Shown here piece after piece: positions 1-8,448 of a stretch of 64,000 nt of DNA (positions are counted from its first letter, which is position 1; every line of letters begins with the position of its first letter). The notes under the pieces were generated by a model. It was not told where the DNA came from. It did not search any database and saw nothing but the letters and a program-made list of their open reading frames with translations. Source of the DNA: Phenylobacterium sp. (GTDB lineage Bacteria; Pseudomonadota; Alphaproteobacteria; Caulobacterales; Caulobacteraceae); contig NZ_SCTC01000052.1 in NCBI RefSeq assembly GCF_004299445.1, forward strand, positions 1-64,000, in the 5' to 3' direction. The position numbers and the translations under genes are program-made.

Positions 1-5
1 GAGCT

Positions 6-30
6 AAAGGCCGGTGAGCGCCCGGCCTTT
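6..30. terminator. Hairpin, possible bidirectional terminator
   Basis: A perfect 9-bp inverted repeat (AAAGGCCGG and CCGGCCTTT) surrounds a 7-base loop, and A and T runs form the stem ends. It probably ends transcription of a gene beyond the left edge. The bases from here to 250 hold no gene that I can support. Confidence 0.55.
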
Positions 31-250
31 GGCACTCTGAGCGCACGAGAAGCAGGTCGTCTCGCTGGCCTACTTCAACGCCGCAGGTCGGATCCGTCCC
101 AGCACCGCTAGATCACATCGTTTGTGCAACATGATTTGATGTTGATTGGCCTGCAAGGCCGTGCCACGGTTTCGCATGAGGGGGCGGTAGACGCTGCCTT
201 GTGCCCGAACCGGCCCCGCCGTGCTCCGGCCCTCGCGGAGACCAAATTCG

Positions 251-721
251 ATGTCGACCCTAAGTTCTGCCGGAAGCTGGCGAGACCCCATCCCGGACAA
301 CATGCACACCACCATCGTGGTCGCCGCAGGCGGCCTTGGTGTTGTTGGCCTGTTCGGCGCCTTCACGGCTCATGCCGATGTTGCGGTCATCACCGCAGCG
401 TGGGCGGGCATGTTCGTGAAGCTCGGCAGTCAAGCCGGGCATTCGATGAACAAGGACACCTGCCTCAAGGTCGCCACCGGCGTTATCGTCGGGATCGGTG
501 GCCTTGCTGCTGGAGTGAAGGTGGCCAACACTTGGCTCGCCTACACCGGTGTCGGGACCATTCCGGCGATGATCTGCAACGCTGGAACCAACGCTGGCAT
601 GACCTACATCATCGGACGTTCTGCGGCGCGTGTGTTTCTTGCGTCGGACGCCGGGACGTCGGTCGAAGAGATGATCCGAGCGATCATTCGCCTCTTCTCG
701 CCACCGGGCCACCGTCACTGA
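251..721 (+). CDS. Small membrane protein, DUF697-like
   Basis: A protein of 156 residues if translation starts at the ATG at 251, which has CGGAG ten bases upstream. A longer in-frame start at 221 has no clear ribosome binding site. The sequence is rich in Gly and Ala, with hydrophobic stretches near residues 20-45 and 75-115 interrupted by a short basic loop. The layout resembles small DUF697 membrane proteins, but I assign that only by general appearance. It lies in the accessory region and converges on the membrane-protein gene to its right. The function is unknown. Confidence 0.6.
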   Translation: MSTLSSAGSWRDPIPDNMHTTIVVAAGGLGVVGLFGAFTAHADVAVITAAWAGMFVKLGSQAGHSMNKDTCLKVATGVIVGIGGLAAGVKVANTWLAYTGVGTIPAMICNAGTNAGMTYIIGRSAARVFLASDAGTSVEEMIRAIIRLFSPPGHRH

Positions 722-772
722 CGCATGATGGAGTCTACGACTGGGCTGCGCCCTGGCCAGGCGCAGCCCCTT

Positions 773-1312
773 TTATTTGAGCAGCCGCTCGCAGTACCAC
801 GGCAGCGCCGCGATCGCCGCTACGGCATCGGGTGACTGGCGCGGTATCGGCAGCACCACGGTTACGGGCGCGTCTCGCGCCGCCACGGCCTTGGCGTTCG
901 CCCGCTTGCGCCACGCGGCCATGAACACCCAACGCCCGAGCAACAGTGCCAAGCCTATCCAGAACAGCAGGGCGGGGATCTCCATCCCCGGCTGCGCGCC
1001 GTACTTGAGCGCGCCCCACGCGCCGACACCGAGGATCGTCGCGCCAAGCATCTGCCGCCATGCCGGGATGCGCAGCTGCTGCCTCGGCGACGCGCCGGAC
1101 ATGGCATCCCAATCGCGCTTCCAGTTGCGGTACTCGGTGAGGCGATTGCCGGCGTTGACGCTCATGCTGGTGACGACGATCGCGGCGAGCGCGATCCACC
1201 ATCCGACCTGACCGGTGAAGGCCGCGTAGATCGACCACAGCATCAAGCAGAACACGGCGACCAGACTCGCGATGTTGCCGACCAGGTAGGTGAGAAGGCT
1301 GGGGCGGCTCAT
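773..1312 (-). CDS. Membrane protein coupled to TraG-like ATPase
   Basis: A protein of 179 residues. The start at 1312 was chosen because it overlaps the stop of the upstream ATPase gene as ATGA, which implies translational coupling. Two hydrophobic segments near residues 8-28 and 33-53 form an N-terminal hairpin, and two more lie around residues 90-130. The tail is cytosolic and mixed. I do not recognise the family. The tight coupling to the TraG/VirD4-like ATPase suggests a membrane anchor or partner of that protein, which is inference. Confidence 0.7.
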   Translation of the reverse strand: MSRPSLLTYLVGNIASLVAVFCLMLWSIYAAFTGQVGWWIALAAIVVTSMSVNAGNRLTEYRNWKRDWDAMSGASPRQQLRIPAWRQMLGATILGVGAWGALKYGAQPGMEIPALLFWIGLALLLGRWVFMAAWRKRANAKAVAARDAPVTVVLPIPRQSPDAVAAIAALPWYCERLLK

Positions 1313-2880
1313 GACTGCGTGAACCTGGCCAGCAGGTAGTTGCGATCGCTGTCCTTGAAGCGCCGCCCCGCCTGAAACCACACGCCGGTGACGTTGCCCG
1401 CGTTGGCGGCCCCGCCGGTGCGAAGGATGCGCCCGAAGTCTCCGGGTTCGATCTCGTAATCCATGGCCTCGCTGTAGCCGTCGCTGTAGGTGCTTCCGCT
1501 GTTCACGCCACGATTGCGGCCCCAGCTCTCGTTCGAACCCCAGCTCGATCCGCTGTGGCCGCCACTACTCCCCTGCCCATTGGCGGCGCTCGACCAGCTG
1601 CTCCCCGAGCTGCCGCCGCGGTTGCTGCCCGCGCCGCTGTTCATGCCGCGCGAATAGCCCTGCGACTCGCCTTCGCTGTAGCTCGCCCGCCGTTGCAGCG
1701 AGCGGCCGATCGTCTCAGCCGCGAAGCGGTTGGTCTCGGGGTCGGCGTTGTTGTGGAAGACCTTAGTGAGGAAATTCGCGAGCAGCATGTCGGCGCGCGG
1801 CTTACCGTTCTGCCCGCCCATACGGGCGTAGTAGGTGGGCAGCGACTGGCTGAGGAACACCGTACACGCCAGCGACGAACGGCAGGTCGACTGAAAGTCG
1901 GCATCGAACGAGTTGACGAAGTAGTGCGCCTCGTCAGCGAACAGGAACACCGGCCTCTGACGGTGCTGAGGGTCGAGCCCGTTGCGGGCCAACACCGCAC
2001 GCTGCCACATGTACTTGAAGAGCTGCTGGGCGATGATGCCGTCCTCGTTCCAGGTCAGCGCCGACATGTCCATGACGATGATCGCGCCGTGGAAGGTGAG
2101 CTCCGGCACCACGTTGGTGCGGGTGCAGAACACGTCGTGCAGCCGACCGCGATTGAAGCGGTCGAGCGTGGTCGAGAGCGAGATCGCGATGTTGCCGCGC
2201 GTGCGGTTGTCGAGCTGAGCGTACTCGTCGTGCCAGTACGCGGCGGTCTTCTGGAAGTCGTCCTCAGCCATGGGCGAGACGACGCCACGACGCGCCGCTG
2301 ACAGCGCCTGGAACATGAAGGATGAGGACTGCCAGTCCGGGTCCTTGAGCTGCTCCAGCGATTTGGGTGCGGCACCGACGAAGCGGATGATGTCCGGGAT
2401 GCTGACCGTGCCGGTCGCCGCATAGAGCACGGGCACGGTGTTGCGCAGGAGCTGACGGGTGGCGTCTTCCCAGAAGGCTTCGCCCTGCGAACCCGCATTG
2501 GGGTTGGAGAGCCGCGCGGCTTCCAGGATGCGCATCAGGCATTCGATGACGCTGCCCATGCCGGCGGCGCCCTGGCGGGCGAGCTCGTAGGTGATGAAGT
2601 TGAAGCCTTCTTGCGCGCCGAACACGACCACCGAGTTGGCGCGGCCGTTGGCCTGCGCATACCCAACCCACCGCTCCACCTCGTCGGGCTTGGCGCAGAG
2701 CACCAGGCCGCCCATGCCGGCGCGAAGATAGGCCGAGGCCAGCGCCACGCCGCTACCCGAGGTCTTACCGGACCCGATGCCGCCGAACACATGCACGCCC
2801 TGGACTGCATCGCGTAGCGTGAAGTGATCACTGGCGCTCAGCTGAAGCAGCGGCGTGTCCAGATCGCTGATGAAGCTCAT
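1309..2880 (-). CDS. TraG/VirD4-like coupling ATPase
   Basis: A 523-residue P-loop ATPase of the TraG/VirD4/TraM-recognition group, which in conjugation links DNA or protein substrate to a type IV channel. Walker A is at residues 33-41 (GGIGSGKTS) and Walker B at 311-319 (VFLFADEAH). No N-terminal transmembrane segment is visible, unlike classical VirD4, and the coupled membrane protein downstream may compensate. Residues about 399-467 form an unusual Ser/Gly/Asn linker. The start at 2880 has GGGGGA upstream; a longer start at 2970 lacks a site. No other type IV secretion genes are visible in the window, so it may be the end of a transfer region to the left or serve another role. Confidence 0.8.
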   Translation of the reverse strand: MSFISDLDTPLLQLSASDHFTLRDAVQGVHVFGGIGSGKTSGSGVALASAYLRAGMGGLVLCAKPDEVERWVGYAQANGRANSVVVFGAQEGFNFITYELARQGAAGMGSVIECLMRILEAARLSNPNAGSQGEAFWEDATRQLLRNTVPVLYAATGTVSIPDIIRFVGAAPKSLEQLKDPDWQSSSFMFQALSAARRGVVSPMAEDDFQKTAAYWHDEYAQLDNRTRGNIAISLSTTLDRFNRGRLHDVFCTRTNVVPELTFHGAIIVMDMSALTWNEDGIIAQQLFKYMWQRAVLARNGLDPQHRQRPVFLFADEAHYFVNSFDADFQSTCRSSLACTVFLSQSLPTYYARMGGQNGKPRADMLLANFLTKVFHNNADPETNRFAAETIGRSLQRRASYSEGESQGYSRGMNSGAGSNRGGSSGSSWSSAANGQGSSGGHSGSSWGSNESWGRNRGVNSGSTYSDGYSEAMDYEIEPGDFGRILRTGGAANAGNVTGVWFQAGRRFKDSDRNYLLARFTQS

Positions 2881-3010
2881 GACGTTCCCCCACCCATCCC
2901 AAGCTTGGCGCGTGAGAAGGACGGCGCGGAGTCGATTCAACCTAGAGGAGTCTTTGCTATGCCTAAACACTCCAGCGCGATTACCTCACTCCACGGCCAG
3001 GGAGGCGGGC

Positions 3011-3280
3011 GTGAAACGCAGGTTCGATCTCGGCGAGTTCCTGTTCGGTCAGGGGCGCGAGGCAATTGAAGACGTCCGCGCCAAGCTGATCGACGAGGCC
3101 TGGTTTGGCAGGCGCAGTGCCGCGCCGCGAAGCCCCGACGTCGCGCTCGGCTGGGTGACCGAGCACGACGCCGAGGCACGCGCTCACGCGCCCGACGCGC
3201 CCAGGACCACATTCGACGAACAATGGGCGCCACGCCCACCGGGCGGCGACGCTGACCCGGACCACGGCATCGACCGCTAG
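3011..3280 (+). CDS. Small charged hypothetical protein
   Basis: A protein of 89 residues from a GTG start with a strong AGGGAGG site five bases upstream. It is acidic and hydrophilic with no membrane segment. The N-terminal half is probably helical and the tail is rich in Pro, Asp and His. It heads a short co-directional run with two small membrane-protein genes (gaps of 20 and 13 bases) and is divergent from the TraG-like gene. I do not recognise it. Confidence 0.6.
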   Translation: MKRRFDLGEFLFGQGREAIEDVRAKLIDEAWFGRRSAAPRSPDVALGWVTEHDAEARAHAPDAPRTTFDEQWAPRPPGGDADPDHGIDR

Positions 3281-3300
3281 CGCGAGAAGGGGGGACGAAG

Positions 3301-3567
3301 ATGTTCGAGGGAATCCCGCTGCCCATCTGGGCAAAGTTCACGATCTGCGTGCTTGCCGATCTGTTCGACATGACCTTCGGCCGGCTGATGCTGGGCGTCA
3401 GCATCCTCACCGATGTCGGCAGCGCCCTGATCATGTTCCTGCTGTGGGGGCCGCTCGGCCTGCTCTCCATCTGGGAGACGGCCGACGTCACCGAGCAGTT
3501 CGACGGCTTCGTGCCCAGCAACACGCTGATCGCCTGGGCGGCGCACCGCAAGCATCAGCAAACGTAG
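3301..3567 (+). CDS. Small membrane protein
   Basis: An 88-residue protein with two hydrophobic segments at about residues 8-28 and 33-58, followed by a soluble C-terminus. The ATG has a very strong AAGGGGGG site. It lies 20 bases after the preceding small gene, so the two probably share a message. The family is unknown. Its position suggests an accessory membrane component of the integrated element. Confidence 0.65.
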   Translation: MFEGIPLPIWAKFTICVLADLFDMTFGRLMLGVSILTDVGSALIMFLLWGPLGLLSIWETADVTEQFDGFVPSNTLIAWAAHRKHQQT

Positions 3568-3580
3568 GAAGCGTTCGGAG

Positions 3581-3790
3581 ATGTGGAACGCGGAGATGAA
3601 ACCGCCAAGCTTCGGCGCTTGGATATTCCTTGCTGGCGTGACGGTCGCATTGCTGGCTGACGCGGTTCATGTAGACGACGAGCTCATCCTTGGATTGCTC
3701 GGTACGGTCGGCTTCGGCTGGGCCGCCATGGACATCGGCGGCTGGATTCAGCGCTGCATCAAAGTCGGCGTCTGGCGGCGGCCGTCGTAG
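3581..3790 (+). CDS. Small membrane protein
   Basis: A 69-residue protein with two hydrophobic segments (about 12-27 and 34-52) separated by an acidic loop (DDE), and a basic C-terminus. AGGAAG eight bases before the ATG supports the start; an internal Met at residue 6 is also possible. It is the last gene of a three-gene run and converges on the small recombinase gene with only three bases between stops. Function unknown. Confidence 0.6.
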   Translation: MWNAEMKPPSFGAWIFLAGVTVALLADAVHVDDELILGLLGTVGFGWAAMDIGGWIQRCIKVGVWRRPS

Positions 3791-3793
3791 GAC

Positions 3794-4366
3794 TCACCAC
3801 AACCGCTGCGCAAAGGCCCGCTCTTCGGGGCCGAGAACGTGCTGGTAGATCGCCGTGGTCTCAAGCCGCGCATGGCCCATCCAGCGCTGGGTGAGCGCCG
3901 GGGGCACATTGTGCTCGGCATTGGCGATACCGAAGCCATGGCGCAGGCCCTTGGCGGTCGCCTGCGTTCCGCACACGCCGGCCTCGCACATCAACCGCTT
4001 CACCGTCCGCCAGCCGGTCTGGCGGCACCAGGTCCATAGCGGCGCGTCGAGATCCCTCTCGCGTGCGATCTCCTCAAGCCGCGCCATCAACTCCACCGGG
4101 ACCGGCACCGCGCGAAACACCCGCTTGCGCCGCTTGAGTGTGCGCAAGATCACCCGGTTGGTCTCTGCGTCGAGGCTGGCGCGGGTGACGGACAGCGCCT
4201 CGCTGATCCGGCACCCGGTGAAGGCCAGCAGCTCCGCAAACGCCCGCACCGTCAGAGGCTCGCGCGCCGCGGCCTTCAGGAAGCGTTGCCGCTCGCTCGC
4301 ACAGAGATATTTGCGGCTGCCGCCTGCGTCGTAGAGCGCCTCGACCCCGTTTGCAGGGCGGGTCAT
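3794..4366 (-). CDS. Tyrosine recombinase, catalytic domain only
   Basis: A 190-residue phage-type integrase. Catalytic positions are visible: Arg53 in GCRISEA, Arg142-His143 in KGLRHGF, His165 in MGHA and Tyr174 in IYQHV. The position normally held by the first box II His is Lys139. The start at 4366 has GGGAGGAG upstream; the open frame reaches 4546 without a better start. Common integrases are 300-450 residues with an N-terminal core-binding domain, which is absent here. It may resolve multimers or move a cassette inside the element. It is not the main integrase, which lies at the right end of the island. Confidence 0.8.
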   Translation of the reverse strand: MTRPANGVEALYDAGGSRKYLCASERQRFLKAAAREPLTVRAFAELLAFTGCRISEALSVTRASLDAETNRVILRTLKRRKRVFRAVPVPVELMARLEEIARERDLDAPLWTWCRQTGWRTVKRLMCEAGVCGTQATAKGLRHGFGIANAEHNVPPALTQRWMGHARLETTAIYQHVLGPEERAFAQRLW

Positions 4367-4595
4367 CGCGCTCCTCCCGCTGCAACAGAATGCGGAGAAG
4401 TGGTGCAAGGCCGTATCGCGCGCGCAGGCGCAGAAACCAGGGCGCTGCAGGTGCGAATTGGTGGCGTGACGAAAGACTGTTCTTCCATGTTCAAAGCGAA
4501 CATAGATTCGATCAATCAAGGCGTTCGACGCAACAGAACTCCGCATTCGGTTACATTTTGCGCGTGTCTATTCTAAGGCATGAGGCGATTTTACC

Positions 4596-4976
4596 ATGCG
4601 GATGCATCTCATCGCAGTCATCGCGATGTTCTTGGCGACCAATGCAGGCGCAGCGGCGGCACAGACCCGCGATGCAGCCGTGCAACGCGCCAACCGCATG
4701 GCCTACGAAGCCGCGATGAAGTGCTTTGTGACCGCCGGTGCCGCCTCTGGTGAACGCGAGGACGCCGGTGATCGAGCGGCCGCTGCGCGATACGAGCAAG
4801 CGGCCCGCAGGTCGTTCGACACCGCATCACGGCTGGGCGAGGTGCTGGGCTACTCTGGAAGTCGGATCAACCAGGACTTTGGACTCGCGCAGACGCGCGA
4901 GCTCCCGAAACTGGTCGCAGATGCGACCTACAACCGAAATGCTGCCGCCACCTGCCGCGCCATCGGGCTGATGTAA
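4596..4976 (+). CDS. Secreted hypothetical protein
   Basis: A 126-residue protein with a clear Sec signal peptide (about residues 1-22, cleavage after AAA-A). The mature part is Ala-rich and helical, with two Cys residues about 77 residues apart that could form a disulfide in the periplasm. It follows an AT-richer gap after the recombinase gene and converges on the coiled-coil gene to its right. No family is recognised. Confidence 0.6.
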   Translation: MRMHLIAVIAMFLATNAGAAAAQTRDAAVQRANRMAYEAAMKCFVTAGAASGEREDAGDRAAAARYEQAARRSFDTASRLGEVLGYSGSRINQDFGLAQTRELPKLVADATYNRNAAATCRAIGLM

Positions 4977-4982
4977 GCGCCG

Positions 4983-5834
4983 TCAGATCGCGCGTGTCGG
5001 TGCGGGTCCTGGTGACCGGGAAGGAGCGAGGCCATGATCGGCATGCAGCGCCTCCGCTACCTGAACACGACCCAGCGCGGCGATGACATCCGGCGGGAAG
5101 CCAACAGCTGACCCCTTCGGTGCGTCCGCGCCAATTGGATCCGCCTCACTGTGTGGCGCCGGCTCTCCGCGAGACTGCGAGTGCTGCTGCAACTGCGCGG
5201 CGAGAGACTGCCGGGATTGCTTCATCCCATTCAGCATCGAACCGTACTCGGGACTTCGATCGGCGCCGTGCGTTCCGGCATCTTCCAACTGCTCGATCGC
5301 AAGGTTGGCTGCGCGCAGGTCGCCCTGCGGCGTGCGCAGCGCCTGCGCCTCCTCGATGGCCTTGCGTCGCGCGGCCTCGCGCTCACGGTAGGCTTCCTTC
5401 TCCGCCTCCGACGAGAACTCGAGGTAGGGGTCGAAGATCTTCCGCTCGTAGAAGTCGGTGACGAAGCTGGTCACCTTCGCGCGTGCGGCCTCGCTGGCGG
5501 ACCCTAGTTCGGTGGCGGCGCGTGCGGCGACTCCGGAGCTGGCCGCCTGGGCATGCTGCGCGAGCGTGGTTGCGGTGGCGACACAGGCGGCGACCCTGGT
5601 GCCCATGGTCGCGAGCGCACCGGAGCCGGCGCGTTCGATCTGAGACTTGAGGGCGAGCAGCGCGCCAAGCTGCGCGTCGGCCTGGCCGATCAGCGCGGGG
5701 TCACCTCCCTGGCTGCGAAGCTCGATGAGATTGGCGGAAAGCTCGCTCTGAGCGGCCGATACCTGCGCCGCGAGATTTTCGCGGAGGCTAGCCTCCGGGT
5801 CGCCCGGCTTCGCCGGCCGACCCTCAACTGTCAT
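4983..5834 (-). CDS. Coiled-coil hypothetical protein
   Basis: A 283-residue soluble protein with long Ala/Gln/Glu-rich helical stretches at about residues 15-75 and 140-175, typical of coiled coils. The C-terminal 70 residues are Pro/Ser/Gly-rich and probably disordered. There is no signal peptide. No good ribosome binding site is visible at the 5834 start, so the true start may be internal. The gene is divergent from the AT-rich PEP-CTERM gene. Function unknown. Confidence 0.55.
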   Translation of the reverse strand: MTVEGRPAKPGDPEASLRENLAAQVSAAQSELSANLIELRSQGGDPALIGQADAQLGALLALKSQIERAGSGALATMGTRVAACVATATTLAQHAQAASSGVAARAATELGSASEAARAKVTSFVTDFYERKIFDPYLEFSSEAEKEAYREREAARRKAIEEAQALRTPQGDLRAANLAIEQLEDAGTHGADRSPEYGSMLNGMKQSRQSLAAQLQQHSQSRGEPAPHSEADPIGADAPKGSAVGFPPDVIAALGRVQVAEALHADHGLAPSRSPGPAPTRAI

Positions 5835-6077
5835 TTCGGGCGCTATAGACTAATCCTGGTGAGTTATTATACAACTAAAGATAGTATGTCATAGTTAAGA
5901 TTTCGTTAAAACTCCCTCCGGTGGGGAACTCATGGAGCAGGCATCGATGCTTTTACACCTACCTCGGCTCCAGAATCCGGTGCCAGCGACCCACATGTAA
6001 CAAAAACGTTCTTCCGAGGCGGCTTGCGCTGGTCATGTTGGCCCGCGAAATTGATAACGCAGCCGACGGAGCTAGCC
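5835..6077. other. AT-richer divergent intergenic region
   Basis: These 243 bases separate two divergent genes and are clearly richer in A and T than the surroundings, especially 5865-5915. They probably hold promoters in both directions. I could not pick out a convincing operator or RNA gene here. Confidence 0.35.
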
Positions 6078-7274
6078 ATGCACAAGCCGCAATGGAAACA
6101 TCTCTGGTCATGCGCGATCATATCGATCCTAGGGCTCACCCCAACAAGCGTACTGGCCCAAAGACAGTTTTATGCCTCTGATGCTTATGGGAGCATAAGC
6201 TCCTACGTCCTCGGAGAGATTGTCGACGACACGGTGGTGGACGCGACGGAGATATCGAATTCATATCGAATCACGACCTACTCGGTAACATCACTATCCG
6301 CCATTGACTATAGAAACACGTTAGTTACGGATGAATTCGGTCAATTAACTATCCGCTCCGATCGCCAAGGATTTGTCGTAAAGTCAGATCACATACATAT
6401 AGACACTAGTCCCGAGAAAGATTTTCTCGTCGAGGGATTCATGTCGCTAAGATTGAATCCGGACGACGAGTTCGTACGTCTCCCGATTTCAAGAACGTCA
6501 GATTCGTTCGTCGAGTTTCTTGTTTCTGATTACTTTAGCGTGAACATTGACCGCGAAGACCCGACTCGAATTTACGCCGAGTACAATTCACCCTACGGCC
6601 GTAGAGTGATAGACATCGCAAAGCTGGGTGGATATACCGGTTTCAATTGGCTTCAAGTCATAGATAATTTGCCTTGCCCGAGTCCTTTTCGCGGGAATCG
6701 CTCACCTGATACTATGGTATGCACCAACGGAATTGATCCCATCAAGGATCCGTACCCAGGCGGATGGACATATGACACCCCAGTCTACGATCCATACCCT
6801 CGATATTACTATCAGGATTTCGTCAATAATCAGTCGCAGGGTCCGAGTATATTTTTTGAAGACCGCCCATCAAACCCCTGCCTATTTGGCAGCATCCATC
6901 AAGACATCATAGATTCAAAGTGCGGGGGCCAAACAGCTGCTGCGGGTGAATACATGGAGTTCACCACTAAATTCGTCGGAGTTAAACCCAATGGACACTA
7001 TGATACGTTTAGTGAATTTCGATGGGCCTCAAACTACAACGGCACTGTGGGTGGCGGGGCATGGCAGCTCCGAGGGTTGCTGGAAGCGGACCCGGGAAGC
7101 GGCACCGGTGGCGCCTTCCTGCTGGACACTTCGGCGGTACCCGAGCCCCTAGCCTGGGTGACCGCTGTGAGTGGCTTCGGGGCAGTAGGATTGTTCCTAC
7201 GGCGCGCGCGGCAGCGCCGGTTTAGCGTCTATTTCGCCCTCACAACCAAGACTCGTCGCAAGGGAAATTTCTGA
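6078..7274 (+). CDS. PEPxxWA-CTERM surface protein
   Basis: A 398-residue exported protein. The start at 6078 has GGAG upstream and gives a signal peptide of about 28 residues ending in VLA. The middle is rich in Tyr, Asp and Asn and resembles a beta-sandwich extracellular protein. Near the C-terminus VPEP-x-x-W is followed by a hydrophobic segment and an Arg cluster (LRRARQRR), the alphaproteobacterial PEPxxWA-CTERM sorting signal handled by exosortase-type enzymes. About 20 residues continue beyond the Arg cluster, which is unusual. Codons use more A and T than neighbours, suggesting recent acquisition. Its 3' end overlaps the convergent gene by 46 bases. Confidence 0.75.
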   Translation: MHKPQWKHLWSCAIISILGLTPTSVLAQRQFYASDAYGSISSYVLGEIVDDTVVDATEISNSYRITTYSVTSLSAIDYRNTLVTDEFGQLTIRSDRQGFVVKSDHIHIDTSPEKDFLVEGFMSLRLNPDDEFVRLPISRTSDSFVEFLVSDYFSVNIDREDPTRIYAEYNSPYGRRVIDIAKLGGYTGFNWLQVIDNLPCPSPFRGNRSPDTMVCTNGIDPIKDPYPGGWTYDTPVYDPYPRYYYQDFVNNQSQGPSIFFEDRPSNPCLFGSIHQDIIDSKCGGQTAAAGEYMEFTTKFVGVKPNGHYDTFSEFRWASNYNGTVGGGAWQLRGLLEADPGSGTGGAFLLDTSAVPEPLAWVTAVSGFGAVGLFLRRARQRRFSVYFALTTKTRRKGNF

Positions 7275-7753
7275 GAGGGCTCGTGCAAATCTACGGTCAG
7301 TTCCTTGCCTTTGTCGTCGCGCAAGTGCCACTCGGTCCCTACGCGAGCTTTGATCGCACCCTGCGGCAGTTCTACGGTGAGACGCAGTATCGGCTGCCAC
7401 AACAGAGAGTTGGCCTGAAAGCCTTTGTACTCGGAGCTTCTGACAATATAGACCCGCGCCACCGGGTAGCCGCTTTGGCAGCCAAGCTTGGTTTCCATGC
7501 CCTCCCAGTTGTCCATGAGGCCCATCGTGGGCCCCTCCACCTCCACAAGTCGTAAGTCGCGTTCGCCGCTGGGCGGATCCTTGAAAGCAGCAGAGCGACC
7601 TCGCGGATCAGGGCGAGCGCGCACCTCGGCGCTCCAAACGGTCAGGCTTTCACATTGAACCAAAGGAAGACCAGATGCAGCAGCCCTGCTGCCCGCGCCC
7701 ATGAAACCCGCCACAGTTAATATCGATAGGCAAAATATGTAATTCACATGCAT
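7229..7753 (-). CDS. Secreted hypothetical protein
   Basis: A 174-residue protein with an N-terminal hydrophobic segment (residues 4-20, then AAAS) that looks like a signal peptide. Two Cys residues in the mature part may pair. The rest is mixed beta-type sequence with no motif I recognise. The start lacks a clear Shine-Dalgarno and is preceded by AT-rich sequence. The 3' end overlaps the convergent PEP-CTERM gene. Confidence 0.55.
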   Translation of the reverse strand: MHVNYIFCLSILTVAGFMGAGSRAAASGLPLVQCESLTVWSAEVRARPDPRGRSAAFKDPPSGERDLRLVEVEGPTMGLMDNWEGMETKLGCQSGYPVARVYIVRSSEYKGFQANSLLWQPILRLTVELPQGAIKARVGTEWHLRDDKGKELTVDLHEPSQKFPLRRVLVVRAK

Positions 7754-7886
7754 ATAGTTGCATATTAGCGATAATTACTGTTGTAATACTATAACATTTC
7801 TAGGACACTGTCGATGTATAATTGCGGTTGCGCATTTGTGCGTGAATTTGGCTTTATCGAGGCGGCCTTCGCCGCCCCGTTCCGCG
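7754..7886. other. AT-rich gap with short hairpin
   Basis: This gap holds an AT-rich stretch (about 7754-7850) that probably carries the promoter of the leftward secreted-protein gene. At 7861-7876 there is a GGCGGC/GCCGCC hairpin that could end the leftward DUF3768 transcript. No gene is seen. Confidence 0.35.
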
Positions 7887-8230
7887 TCAATACTCCGACG
7901 CCAGCATAAGGGTCATCACCCTCATGGTGACGGTTGGGTCCGAGGGTCCTCCGAGCCGTGGACCATGTCACGGTCGTAGGCGTCGATCTTCCAGAACAGG
8001 TTCTGCCCCGCGAGGTTGATCGAGCCGAAATCGTGCTCGCCGTAAGGGTCATTGTCCTCGGTGAAGTCTGAGAAGCTCCGCACCGCGGCCAACGCCATCT
8101 GGATGAACTCCGGCCCCTGCGCCTGCACGCCACAAGTGAGGAACCACTGGCCGGGGACGCGAAGGTTCCCGGCGCGGAACGCATCGTTCAGATCCCGGAT
8201 GCGTTGGCGGGTGGCGATGGCGGGAGTCAT
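7887..8230 (-). pseudogene. DUF3768 protein, C-terminus frameshifted
   Basis: The frame starting at 8230 encodes a DUF3768-like protein, a small family common on alphaproteobacterial mobile elements; the motif NDPYGEHDFG is intact. This frame stops at 7922 after 102 residues with an uncharacteristic tail. The expected end (TLMLASEY) is present in another frame and terminates at 7887. A single missing base near 7945-7950 explains both. The product is therefore about 10 residues short and altered at the end. Its start overlaps the upstream gene's stop (8227-8230), so the two are coupled. Confidence 0.7.
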
Positions 8231-8448
8231 TGCTGACCTCCCGCCTGCTCGTCGCGCTCGCTGACCGCGCGCATGACGATGCGGCCCTGGATGGGGATCG
8301 CGGTGCAGTTGATCGCGAAGCCCTTGCCGTCCTTGTGGGGCCAGGCCGCGGCGATCGGCGTCCAGGTGGACTTCTCGCCTTCGCCGGTCACCACGTAGAT
8401 GCGGTGGGTCGGTTTCTGGCCGGTGGTTTTGGTGGATTGGTCGGTCAT
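8227..8448 (-). CDS. Small conserved hypothetical protein
   Basis: A 73-residue soluble protein with a good AAGGAG site upstream of the ATG at 8448. It contains an IYVVTGEGEKSTW segment and a GRIVMR segment, suggesting a small beta-rich fold. It forms a two-gene unit with the DUF3768 gene through a 4-base overlap. This pairing suggests plasmid or mobile-element origin. The function is unknown. Confidence 0.65.
   Translation of the reverse strand: MTDQSTKTTGQKPTHRIYVVTGEGEKSTWTPIAAAWPHKDGKGFAINCTAIPIQGRIVMRAVSERDEQAGGQQ

Noticed and set aside
124..780. 218-residue plus-strand frame
   Set aside because: Runs through the membrane-protein gene in another frame with His/Arg-rich sequence.
2959..3069. 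36-residue frame with GAGGAG before its ATG
   Set aside because: Good ribosome site but unremarkable sequence, overlapping the GTG start at 3011 in another frame. A leader peptide is possible but unsupported.
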